Origin: Mesorhizobium sp. M1E.F.Ca.ET.045.02.1.1
GTDB lineage: Bacteria; Pseudomonadota; Alphaproteobacteria; Rhizobiales; Rhizobiaceae
Direction of reading: 5' to 3'
DNA: 64,000 bases
Assembly (NCBI RefSeq): GCF_003952485.1
Contig: NZ_CP034447.1
Coordinates: forward strand, 3,486,501 to 3,550,500
The notes beneath the pieces are model-generated. The model ran no database searches, was not told the origin of the DNA, and was given only the letters and a program-made list of their open reading frames with translations. A program made the translations under genes and the position numbers. How positions within the stretch are numbered: the stretch's first letter is position 1; the number at the start of each line of letters is the position of its first letter. Of this stretch, positions 17,468 through 24,299 are shown piece after piece.

Positions 17468-20400
17468 GTGGACATTGCCGCTTGGTTGCGACTTCTCGGG
17501 CTGGAACAATACGAGCAGACGTTTCGCGACAACGCCATTGACGCTGAAGTTCTGACCGAGTTGACCGAGGCCGACCTAGAGAAGCTGGGTATACTGCTCG
17601 GTCATCGCAAGCGGCTCCTCAAAGCAATCGTGGAACTGGAGGCGTCCACAAACAGCTCGAGGTCGGTTCAACCCAACGCGGCGGAGCCCATCGCCGAGCG
17701 CCGACAGCTGACCGTCATGTTCGCTGATCTCGTCGGCTCGACGGCGCTGGCGACACGTCTGGATCCCGAGGACCTGCGTGACATCATCGGAGCGTATCAC
17801 CGCTGTGTCGCCGATACGGTCGCGCGCTTCGGCGGCTTCGTCGCCAAGTACATGGGCGATGGCGTGTTGGTGTATTTCGGTTACCCGCAGGCGCACGAGA
17901 ACGACGCGGAACAGGCGGTGCGGGCGGGCCTTGCGCTCGTCGGTGCTGTCAGGCTGCTTCAGCAGTCCGAGCCATTGCGGATTCGCGTCGGCATCGCCAC
18001 CGGTCAGGTGATCGTCGGCGATCTGATCAGTTCAGGCGAAGGGCAGGAGCGCGGCGTCGTGGGCGAGACGCCGAACCTTGCCGCCAGACTGCAAGTTCTT
18101 GCTGAACCCGACTCGGTCGTGATCGGGCGGCAAACGCGGCATCTGGTCGGCGATCTTTTCGAATACCGCGATCTTGGCGCAGTCGAGGTGAAAGGTTTTC
18201 CGGAGCCGATCCACGCCTATCAAGTGGTTGGCGAGAGTAGCATCGAAAGCCGGTTCGAGGCGCTGCACGGGGCGGCGCCCACGCCGCTGGTGGGGCGTGA
18301 GGAAGAGGTCGACCTGCTGCAGCGCCACTGGCATCGCGCGAAAAGTGGTGAAGGTCGCGTGGTACTGCTCTCCGGCGAGCCCGGCATCGGAAAGTCGCGC
18401 CTCACCGTCACCTTGCAGGAGCGGATCCAGAATGAGCCGCACACCCGCTTGCGCTATTTCTGTTCGCCGCATCATCAAGACAGCGCGCTCCACCCGATCA
18501 TTGCGCAGCTGGAACGTGCCGCCGGGTTGGAGCGCGACGACCCGCCTGAGAGGAAGCTGGAAAAGCTTGCGGTCCTGCTTGCCCCGGCCTCGCCGGAGGA
18601 CGTGTCCCAGCTGGCCGAACTGCTGTCGTTGCCGACCGAAGGCCGCTTCCCGCCTCTCCAACTGACGCCCCAGCGGAAGAAAGAGAAAATCTTCGATGCG
18701 CTGCTCCGGCAGCTCGAAGACTTGGCGGGACGAGGTCCGGTGCTGATGCTCTTCGAGGATGTACACTGGATCGACCCCAGCTCGCGCGAGCTGCTCGAGC
18801 TGGTCATCGAACGGGTGCCGCGCCTGCCAGTGCTCCTTCTCCTCACCTTTCGCCCCGAGTTTCAACCGCCGTGGACTGGGCAGGCGCACGTCACGGTTCT
18901 TGTCCTCAATCGGCTCGACCGTCGTGAAGGCGCCTCGCTGGTCCAGCGGGTCGTCGGCACCGGAGAGCTGCCGAGCGACATTGTCGCGGAGATCATCGAG
19001 CGCACGGATGGGGTGCCACTGTTCGTCGAGGAGCTGACCAAGGCGGTGTTGGAGGGCCGTAACGCGAGGACAGTGCTCGCAAGAGCTGCTGCGACGGCGT
19101 TGAACGTACCCGCCACGCTGCATGCCTCGCTGATGGCGCGGCTCGATCGCCTCGGCTCAGCCGTTAAGGAGGTCGCACAGGTCGGCGCGGTTCTCGGCCG
19201 GGAGTTCTCCTACGAATTGCTGGCAGCGGTCGCACAGCGGAACGCCGCTGAGCTAAACGGCGCGCTGGATCAACTCGTCGGCGCCGGTCTGGTGTTCTGC
19301 CGCGGAACGCGCCCACTGGCCACTTATCTCTTCAAGCATGCGCTCGTTCAGGATGCAGCGTATGGCACGCTGCTGCGCGCCAAGCGCCAGGAGCTACACA
19401 AGCGGGTCGCAGACGTGCTGGAGGAAAAGTGGCCCGAGATCACCGAAGCGCAACCCGAGTTCCTCGCGCACCATCTTCAGGAAGCGGGGGATTGGGCGGG
19501 CGCGGTCGATCACTGGCAAAAGGCGGGAGGGGCCGCCCTGGCCAGAGCGGCTACTCGGGAAGCCGTGTCGCACTTTGCCAGTGCTATTGACTGCAGCAGG
19601 AGACTTGGCGACGTCTCCGGCGGCGCCGAACGGGTGACACGTCTCCACCTTGCGATGGCCAATGCCTTGATGCAGGCAGAAGGGTATCGTTCTGAGCGCC
19701 TTGGGAAGACGCTTGAAGATGCACGTCTTGCAGCCGCGAAGACTGCATCGGTCGAACTGCAATGTGACGTTGCACTTTCACTCGCTCCATTTTTTTATGC
19801 CGCTGGGCGCAATCAAGATTACCTGACCCTGGCCGAAGAGCAGCTCGCAAACTGTGCCGATCTCCTTCCAACGGCCCATCTGAGTGGTCTTTGGGCAACA
19901 AAGGGGATCGCTCATTCCAACCGGGGAGAAGAGCCGCTGGCAGCGGAGGCCTTGCGCAAGGCCTTAGATCTGATTGATCGGGTTGACCCAAGTCATCGTA
20001 TTTCGTTCGCCGGTGCGGATCAACGTGTCTCTGCCCAAGCATATTTCAGCGAATCGCTGATCATATTGGGTTTCTTTGATGCTGCAGTCGAAGAGAAAGA
20101 GCGCCTGATGCGCAACTTTGACCAGCTCGATAAGCCTTTCGACCTCGCGTGGCATCTTCTCGTGCAGTGCCAATTGTGCGCGCTGCTCGGTCAATACGAG
20201 GAACTACTCGATAACGCTAGGAAGATCGTCGAGATTTGCGAGCGTCATGGCTACACGGCGCGTCGAAGCAGCGGCATTAGGTGGCGTGGCCATGCCCGCT
20301 CGCATCTAGGAGAACTGGACGCCGGTATCGATGACGTCCGAGAGAGCATGGTTCTTTGGCGTGCGCAGGGCGTCGTATTTCATACCCCTGAGAAAACATG

Positions 20401-20785
20401 CGCGCTTTGTGATCTACTCCTGCGGGCCGGTCGCATCGAAGAGGCATCGCAGATGCTTGATGATGTCAATTCCCTCGTTTTCGATACAGACGAAGCGAGT
20501 TACCTTGCAGAATGCATCCGGCTTCGTGGCCAAATCGCCGCGGGCAGAGGTGACCTGGCGGGTGCCGCGCGCCTATTCGAAACAGCGATTGCTACTGCCC
20601 GTCGGCAGCAAGCGAGACTCTTCGAGCTTCGCGCCACAACGCAACTGGCACCAGTTCTGGCACGACAAGGTCGTGTCCATGAGGCGGCGACGGGTCTGCA
20701 AGCGGTAGTCCAAGCATTTGACACAAGATATCCAATCGTCGACCTCGTCGCCGCACAAAGGGAGCTAGGCACGTTGGGCCGTTGA
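17468..20785 (+). CDS. Class III adenylate/guanylate cyclase with SAM domain, AAA ATPase and TPR-like C-terminus
   Basis: The protein of about 1,105 aa has an N-terminal sterile alpha motif-like domain (about 1-60, IAAWLRLLGLEQYEQTF), a class III cyclase domain (about 75-250), an AAA/STAND-like ATPase (Walker A GEPGIGKSRL near 305-314, Walker B VLMLFEDVHWID near 425-436), and about 500 residues of helical TPR-type repeats. Cyclase metal ligands Asp87 (FADLVGS) and Asp131 (MGDGV), Lys127, and the Asn203/Arg207 pair (NLAARLQ) are all present, so it should be active, probably making cAMP. The start is GTG 17468, with GGAGAAGG upstream, rather than 17450. It is the sole passenger of the inverted-repeat element. 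Its last third looks less GC-rich than the first. Confidence 0.9.
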   Translation: MDIAAWLRLLGLEQYEQTFRDNAIDAEVLTELTEADLEKLGILLGHRKRLLKAIVELEASTNSSRSVQPNAAEPIAERRQLTVMFADLVGSTALATRLDPEDLRDIIGAYHRCVADTVARFGGFVAKYMGDGVLVYFGYPQAHENDAEQAVRAGLALVGAVRLLQQSEPLRIRVGIATGQVIVGDLISSGEGQERGVVGETPNLAARLQVLAEPDSVVIGRQTRHLVGDLFEYRDLGAVEVKGFPEPIHAYQVVGESSIESRFEALHGAAPTPLVGREEEVDLLQRHWHRAKSGEGRVVLLSGEPGIGKSRLTVTLQERIQNEPHTRLRYFCSPHHQDSALHPIIAQLERAAGLERDDPPERKLEKLAVLLAPASPEDVSQLAELLSLPTEGRFPPLQLTPQRKKEKIFDALLRQLEDLAGRGPVLMLFEDVHWIDPSSRELLELVIERVPRLPVLLLLTFRPEFQPPWTGQAHVTVLVLNRLDRREGASLVQRVVGTGELPSDIVAEIIERTDGVPLFVEELTKAVLEGRNARTVLARAAATALNVPATLHASLMARLDRLGSAVKEVAQVGAVLGREFSYELLAAVAQRNAAELNGALDQLVGAGLVFCRGTRPLATYLFKHALVQDAAYGTLLRAKRQELHKRVADVLEEKWPEITEAQPEFLAHHLQEAGDWAGAVDHWQKAGGAALARAATREAVSHFASAIDCSRRLGDVSGGAERVTRLHLAMANALMQAEGYRSERLGKTLEDARLAAAKTASVELQCDVALSLAPFFYAAGRNQDYLTLAEEQLANCADLLPTAHLSGLWATKGIAHSNRGEEPLAAEALRKALDLIDRVDPSHRISFAGADQRVSAQAYFSESLIILGFFDAAVEEKERLMRNFDQLDKPFDLAWHLLVQCQLCALLGQYEELLDNARKIVEICERHGYTARRSSGIRWRGHARSHLGELDAGIDDVRESMVLWRAQGVVFHTPEKTCALCDLLLRAGRIEEASQMLDDVNSLVFDTDEASYLAECIRLRGQIAAGRGDLAGAARLFETAIATARRQQARLFELRATTQLAPVLARQGRVHEAATGLQAVVQAFDTRYPIVDLVAAQRELGTLGR

Positions 20786-21114
20786 GCTCGCATCGCCTAC
20801 CTTCGGCTCCGACAGTAGTTTGCGTCGACTCGATCCAAATTGCTTGGCTCGTTGCCGCGCCCAAGACGACGCTCGTCCGGTTCGATCGGAACGTCACTAA
20901 AGGGTTGAGATGAGACGTTCACGTTTGTAGCGGCGTGGCTCTGAACATGGCGCTGGTTGCTCGTTCCGGTCAATTAGACGTACGACAAGAAACCACCCAA
21001 AACGGAAGTCTGTCTCGGGTACCAAGCGTCAGACTTTCACCACTAGCTCCGGCTGGACGGTGGACGCCGCTCGCCGCGCTGTCTACATCAGGGCGACACT
21101 TCGAAAGGAAAGAC
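20786..21114. other. Region after the cyclase gene: element right end and short leader of the MBL gene
   Basis: Bases 20786-21017 belong to the inverted-repeat element and show no gene, promoter or terminator I can support. The right repeat occupies 21018-21045. The remaining 69 bases (21046-21114) are all that is left of the native upstream region of the metallo-hydrolase gene, so its transcription may now depend on the element. Confidence 0.5.
21018..21045 (-). repeat. Right terminal inverted repeat
   Basis: Read on the minus strand from 21045 it is TAGTGGTGAAA, G, TCTGACGCTTGGTACC, matching the left repeat at 27 of 28 bases. It is followed by the direct repeat GCTC at 21046-21049. Confidence 0.85.
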
Positions 21115-21756
21115 ATGGGTCAACTCAATGCCGGCATCGTGCCGGTCACGCCCTTCCAGCAGAACTGCACCATCCTCTTCGACATGGACGACAGGAACGG
21201 TGTCGTCGTCGATCCCGGCGGCGATATCGACAAGATACTGGCGGTTCTCAAGGACAACGCCATCACGGCGCAGGCGATCTGGATCACGCATGGCCACATC
21301 GACCACGCCGGCGGCGCGATGGAACTGAAGGACGCGCTCGGCATCGACATCATCGGTCCGCATGAGGCCGATCGGCCGCTGCTGGCCAATCTCGAGAACC
21401 AGGCCAGACGTTTCGGACTTACCGACCCTGTGCGCAATTGCGTGCCGGACCGTTTCCTCAGCGAAGGCGATACGGTCTCGTTCGGCGAGCATGTGTTCGA
21501 GGTGCTGCATTGTCCGGGGCATGCGCCGGGCCATGTCGTCTACTACAACCGCGCGGCCAAGTTTGCCCATGTCGGTGATGTGCTGTTTCGCGGCTCGATC
21601 GGCCGCACCGATCTGCCCGGAGGCGATCACGCCGCGCTGATCGCCTCGATAAAGCAGAAGCTTCTGCCGCTCGGCGACGATATCGGCTTCATCTGCGGCC
21701 ACGGTCCGGGTGGCCGCTTCGGCGAGGAGCGCCGGACCAACCCATTTTTGGTCTGA
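21115..21756 (+). CDS. Metallo-beta-lactamase-fold hydrolase (glyoxalase II / YcbL-like)
   Basis: The 213-aa cytosolic protein carries the full binuclear metal site: THGHIDHAGG (HxHxDH), CPGHAPGHVV, HVGDVLF, and the terminal CGHGPGG histidine. The family hydrolyses thioesters such as S-lactoylglutathione; the short form without the C-terminal helical domain resembles YcbL. The ATG at 21115 has AAGGAAAG upstream; the longer frame from 20935 crosses the inverted repeat of the upstream element and is not coding. A terminator follows 15 bases after the stop. Confidence 0.92.
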   Translation: MGQLNAGIVPVTPFQQNCTILFDMDDRNGVVVDPGGDIDKILAVLKDNAITAQAIWITHGHIDHAGGAMELKDALGIDIIGPHEADRPLLANLENQARRFGLTDPVRNCVPDRFLSEGDTVSFGEHVFEVLHCPGHAPGHVVYYNRAAKFAHVGDVLFRGSIGRTDLPGGDHAALIASIKQKLLPLGDDIGFICGHGPGGRFGEERRTNPFLV

Positions 21757-21771
21757 CCTGCCTCCAAAAGA

Positions 21772-21797
21772 AAAGCGCCGCTGAGAGGCGGCGCTTT
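21772..21797 (+). terminator. Bidirectional-type terminator hairpin
   Basis: AAAGCGCCGC (21772-21781) pairs perfectly with GCGGCGCTTT (21788-21797) around a 6-base loop. A-rich and T-rich ends on either side suit the MBL gene and possibly the opposing BA14K gene. Confidence 0.75.
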
Positions 21798-21832
21798 GCT
21801 CGGGGCAGGGAACCCTAAGAGTCTGTTTAGAC

Positions 21833-21876
21833 GCAATTCCGAACGGAAAACCGCTTCACACTTTTCCTGGAATTGC
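21833..21876. repeat. Palindromic repeat, module 2 alone
   Basis: GCAATTCC (21833-21840) and GGAATTGC (21869-21876) enclose GAACGGAAAACCGCTTCACA. It is closely similar to the second modules at 17153-17196 and 23633-23675, without the neighbouring first module. Confidence 0.8.
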
Positions 21877-21881
21877 TCCGG

Positions 21882-22292
21882 TCAGTTGGCGACGCAGAAA
21901 TGCTGCTCGCCGTCATTGCCGGTGAAGGTGCCGGTGCGCGAGTTGAAGGTGCGGTAGCGGTCCGAGCAGTACTCGTACCAGTCACGGGTCCACGGCTCGG
22001 CATAGCGGTCGGCGTAGACGACGCGCGGCTGAACGTAATACCGGCGAACAGGCCGGTCGACATAATAGCCGTCATCATAGGCTGGATCGTAATATCTCGG
22101 CCCGGGGTTGCTGAGCGCGCTACCGATCAGGGCGCCCGCCGCGAGGCCGACAACGCCGGCGGCGAGGGCGTCGCCGCCATGATGACGATGGTGGCGCCAG
22201 CGCCAGTCGTCGGCATTGGCCGCCGAGAAGGTGGCCAAAGTGGTCGCGGCAATGCCCGCGGTCAGGATGGCGGTCTTGAGAAATCGGTTCAT
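21882..22292 (-). CDS. BA14K-like secreted protein
   Basis: The 136-aa protein has a signal peptide (MNRFLKTAILTAGIAATTLA, cleavage after SAANA), a His/Arg stretch WRWRHHRHH, a glycine-rich hydrophobic segment (DALAAGVVGLAAGALIGSAL), a Tyr/Asp/Arg-rich linker, and the C-terminal BA14K signature DWYEYCSDRYRTFNSRTGTF with QHFCV. BA14K proteins are immunoreactive, lectin-like proteins first described in Brucella. The ATG at 22292 follows AAGGAGA. Confidence 0.88.
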   Translation of the reverse strand: MNRFLKTAILTAGIAATTLATFSAANADDWRWRHHRHHGGDALAAGVVGLAAGALIGSALSNPGPRYYDPAYDDGYYVDRPVRRYYVQPRVVYADRYAEPWTRDWYEYCSDRYRTFNSRTGTFTGNDGEQHFCVAN

Positions 22293-22488
22293 TTTCGGTC
22301 TCCTTCGCGCCGGCCCGCGTATTTTTTCAGGGGATGCGGGGTCGGCTTTAGCAAAGGTTAATAGGAGACCGTGGCTGAACGGAGGCTGAACAGAATTGGG
22401 CGAACGGTTTCGCGGCTCGAACACAATTCCGAGCTCTGCGGGAGAGGTCCCGCCTGCTCAGCCTCCGTCGGATCTGTCTTGAGCCGGC

Positions 22489-22701
22489 TTAGCCGATCGA
22501 CAGATTGACGGCCTTCGGACCCTTGCCGCGCTTGTCCGGCTCGGTGTCGAATGTCACTTTCTGCCCATCCTCAAGACCGGGAAGGCCCGACGCCTGCACG
22601 GCCGAAATATGGACGAAGACATCCTTCGCGCCATCGTCGGGCGTGATGAAGCCGAAGCCCTTGGCATGGTTGAAGAATTTGACGGTGCCGGTCTGCGGCA
22701 T
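22489..22701 (-). CDS. Cold-shock protein (CspA family), copy 1
   Basis: The 70-residue single cold-shock domain carries both RNP motifs, KGFGFI and VFVHI, and so binds single-stranded RNA and DNA as an RNA chaperone. The start [11 protein letters not shown] at 22701 follows AAAGGAGC; the frame extension to 22725 is not needed. A paralogue lies 240 bases upstream on the same strand, separated by a terminator, so the two are independent units. Confidence 0.95.
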   Translation of the reverse strand: MPQTGTVKFFNHAKGFGFITPDDGAKDVFVHISAVQASGLPGLEDGQKVTFDTEPDKRGKGPKAVNLSIG

Positions 22702-22828
22702 GGGAAGCTCCTTTGATCCCATCAAGTCAGTCTCGGGCCGGCAAACTGCCCGAGAGGAAATTTGTCCTTTATTTTAGCGCTATCGGCAAGAGAAAGTTTT
22801 GGCCTGCCAATCCCGCCATTTTGCCGGA

Positions 22829-22859
22829 CAAAAAAGGGCGCGACGGTTCCGTCGCGCCC
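22829..22859 (-). terminator. Rho-independent terminator of the second cold-shock gene
   Basis: On the minus strand a perfect 9-bp stem GGGCGCGAC/GTCGCGCCC with a 6-base loop is followed by TTTTTT. It lies 82 bases after the stop of the 22941-23153 gene and separates the two cold-shock units. Confidence 0.9.
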
Positions 22860-22940
22860 TCGAAAACTCAAGCTTCCTGCGAAGCCCATTCATGATCCTG
22901 CCGCGCCGTTCATCAGCAGAACACAGGCAGCTTTGCCCGC

Positions 22941-23153
22941 TCAGGCCGCGCGCAGGTTGACCGCCTTCGGGCCCTTGCCCATGCGGTCCGGCTCGACGTC
23001 GAAGGTGACCTTCTGACCGTCGACGAGCGTGCGCAGGCCGGAGGCCTCGATCGCGGAGATGTGGACGAACACATCCTTGGCGCCGCCGTCAGGCGTGATG
23101 AAGCCGAAGCCTTTGGTGGCGTTGAAGAACTTTACGGTGCCGGTCTGGGCCAT
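22941..23153 (-). CDS. Cold-shock protein (CspA family), copy 2
   Basis: The 70-aa cold-shock domain protein is about 80% identical by eye to copy 1, with RNP1 KGFGFI and RNP2 VFVHI. It starts [11 protein letters not shown], with GAAGGAGTTT upstream. The 430-base gene-free region upstream leaves room for a long structured 5' leader, as cspA genes often have. It ends in its own terminator. Confidence 0.95.
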   Translation of the reverse strand: MAQTGTVKFFNATKGFGFITPDGGAKDVFVHISAIEASGLRTLVDGQKVTFDVEPDRMGKGPKAVNLRAA

Positions 23154-23584
23154 TGGGGAAACTCCTTCACCCGTATCAGTCTTATGGCTCGCCCGATGCC
23201 TTCGCGCCTTGGGCAAGCCCCGGTGGTTGCTTCGGCAGTCATGCATTCGCGCATGGTTAAACCCCCCGCCGAAATACGGGGCCGTCAGAGATTCACACTT
23301 ATCGGGGAAAGGTCGTCCAAAACGTGCCGCTCTCCGGGTCGTAAATGCCCGAACACAAAATTTATTACACGGAAACGTGATGGTTGCAAGACAGCGCCGC
23401 GGGCGGCCCTTGGCGCGCCCAACGCGAGGGCATCGATAGACCCGGGGTCATGACCGGTCATCGGCCAGAAAAGAGCCAGGCATGGGCCAGTGCGGGAGCC
23501 GGTCGGCAAGAGGACAATCCACAAGCCGGGGTTGCGTTCGGGTCCAAAATGGCGAGGATTGCGCGAGTAGACGCGGCCGCGCCT
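23154..23584. other. Gene-free region upstream of the second cold-shock gene
   Basis: About 430 bases without a supportable gene. The part next to the cold-shock gene probably holds its promoter and 5' leader. An AT-rich patch (AAAATTTATTACACGGAAAC near 23357-23376) stands out and may hold the promoter. Reading frames through the rest have no ribosome sites or recognisable sequence. Confidence 0.4.
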
Positions 23585-23675
23585 AGAACGGTTCGCCGTT
23601 TCCGGAAACGGCGAACCGTTCTTTGTTTTTACCCAATTCCGGACGGAAAACCGTTTCCACTTTTCCTGGAATTGC
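23585..23675. repeat. Two-module palindromic repeat (RIME-like), complete copy
   Basis: Module 1 (23585-23622) is a perfect 38-bp palindrome with arms beginning AGAACGGTTCGCCGTTTCC. Module 2 (23633-23675) has arms CCAATTCC/GGAATTGC around GGACGGAAAACCGTTTCCAC. The same two-module layout is found at 17098-17196. It ends 25 bases before the Kazal gene. Confidence 0.85.
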
Positions 23676-23700
23676 TCCAGCGAGGATCGGAGAGGAACCC

Positions 23701-24111
23701 ATGCGATTTCTTGCGGCAATCGTTTCGCGGCAGGGCTTTGTCGCCCTGCTTCTGTCGGCATTGCTGGCGGCCTGTACCGTGGTGGTCGACGAAGGCCCCC
23801 GTCCACGCCCGTCAAGGCCGCATCCGCAACTCTGCACCATGCAGTACGAGCCGGTCTGCGCGCGCCGCGGCGGCGACCGCCAGACCTTCGCCAATGCCTG
23901 CCTGGCCGAGAGGGCAGGGTATCGCATCGTGCGCGAAGGTCCTTGCCGGGATGGTGGCGGTGGCAGCGGCGCTGGAGGCGGCGAGCAGACCTTCTGCACC
24001 CGCGAATACGCTCCGGTTTGCGCCAGGCGCTACGGCGAGGTGCGTACCTTCCCGAATGCATGCGAGGCCCGCGCGGCGGACTACCGCATCATCGGCGACG
24101 GGCCGTGCTAG
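23701..24111 (+). CDS. Lipoprotein with two Kazal-type serine protease inhibitor domains
   Basis: The 136-aa protein has a signal with the lipobox LLAAC (acylated Cys at about residue 25), a Pro/Arg linker, and two Kazal domains (about 44-80 and 96-136). Each keeps the PVCARR...TF.NAC...Y.I...GPC pattern; a GGGSGAGGG linker joins them. Kazal domains block serine proteases in a substrate-like manner, and bacterial copies are thought to guard against host or competitor proteases. The start follows GGAGAGG. It is a single gene. Confidence 0.85.
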   Translation: MRFLAAIVSRQGFVALLLSALLAACTVVVDEGPRPRPSRPHPQLCTMQYEPVCARRGGDRQTFANACLAERAGYRIVREGPCRDGGGGSGAGGGEQTFCTREYAPVCARRYGEVRTFPNACEARAADYRIIGDGPC

Positions 24112-24299
24112 CAAGGTCGGGTTTGCATTCCGCGTTGCGGGCAATCCACCGGAGCGCTACCCATACCCTTGAATCTCCCGTCCGCTTGGCTTAGGTCCGG
24201 CGGGCGGACAAACACGGCAGGTTTCCCATTAACAGAGATCAGAGAAGTGCGGCGGGCGCGAGTGGCAAGGCCGGTTCGGCGAGCCCGCTCGATCCTTAT

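Larger units (their letters stand above)
17199..21045 (+). mobile_element. Inverted-repeat-bounded insertion carrying a cyclase/ATPase/TPR gene, no transposase
   Basis: The 3,847-bp segment is bounded by 28-bp terminal inverted repeats (17199-17226 and 21018-21045) identical at 27 of 28 positions, with weaker similarity for about 25 bases further in. Both flanks carry the same four bases, GCTC (17195-17198 and 21046-21049), as a target-site duplication would. Removing the element and one GCTC gives GGAATTGCTCCGG, identical to the end of the palindromic repeat at 21869-21881. The only gene inside is the 1,105-aa cyclase; no transposase or recombinase frame is present. It therefore looks like a passenger-gene transposon moved in trans, or one that has lost its transposase. 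I cannot assign an IS family. Confidence 0.75.

Noticed and set aside
17199..21045. CTAG as the target-site duplication of the element
   Set aside because: CTAG does occur at both ends, but taking it as the duplication does not restore the palindromic repeat; GCTC does, and CTAG arises where GCTC meets the TAG end.
20935..21114. Longer N-terminus for the metallo-hydrolase
   Set aside because: The extension runs across the terminal inverted repeat; the ATG at 21115 has a good ribosome site and matches the family start.
23384..24172. 262-codon plus-strand frame covering the two-module repeat and the Kazal gene
   Set aside because: It runs through the palindromic repeat and in the wrong frame for the Kazal domains; no start support.
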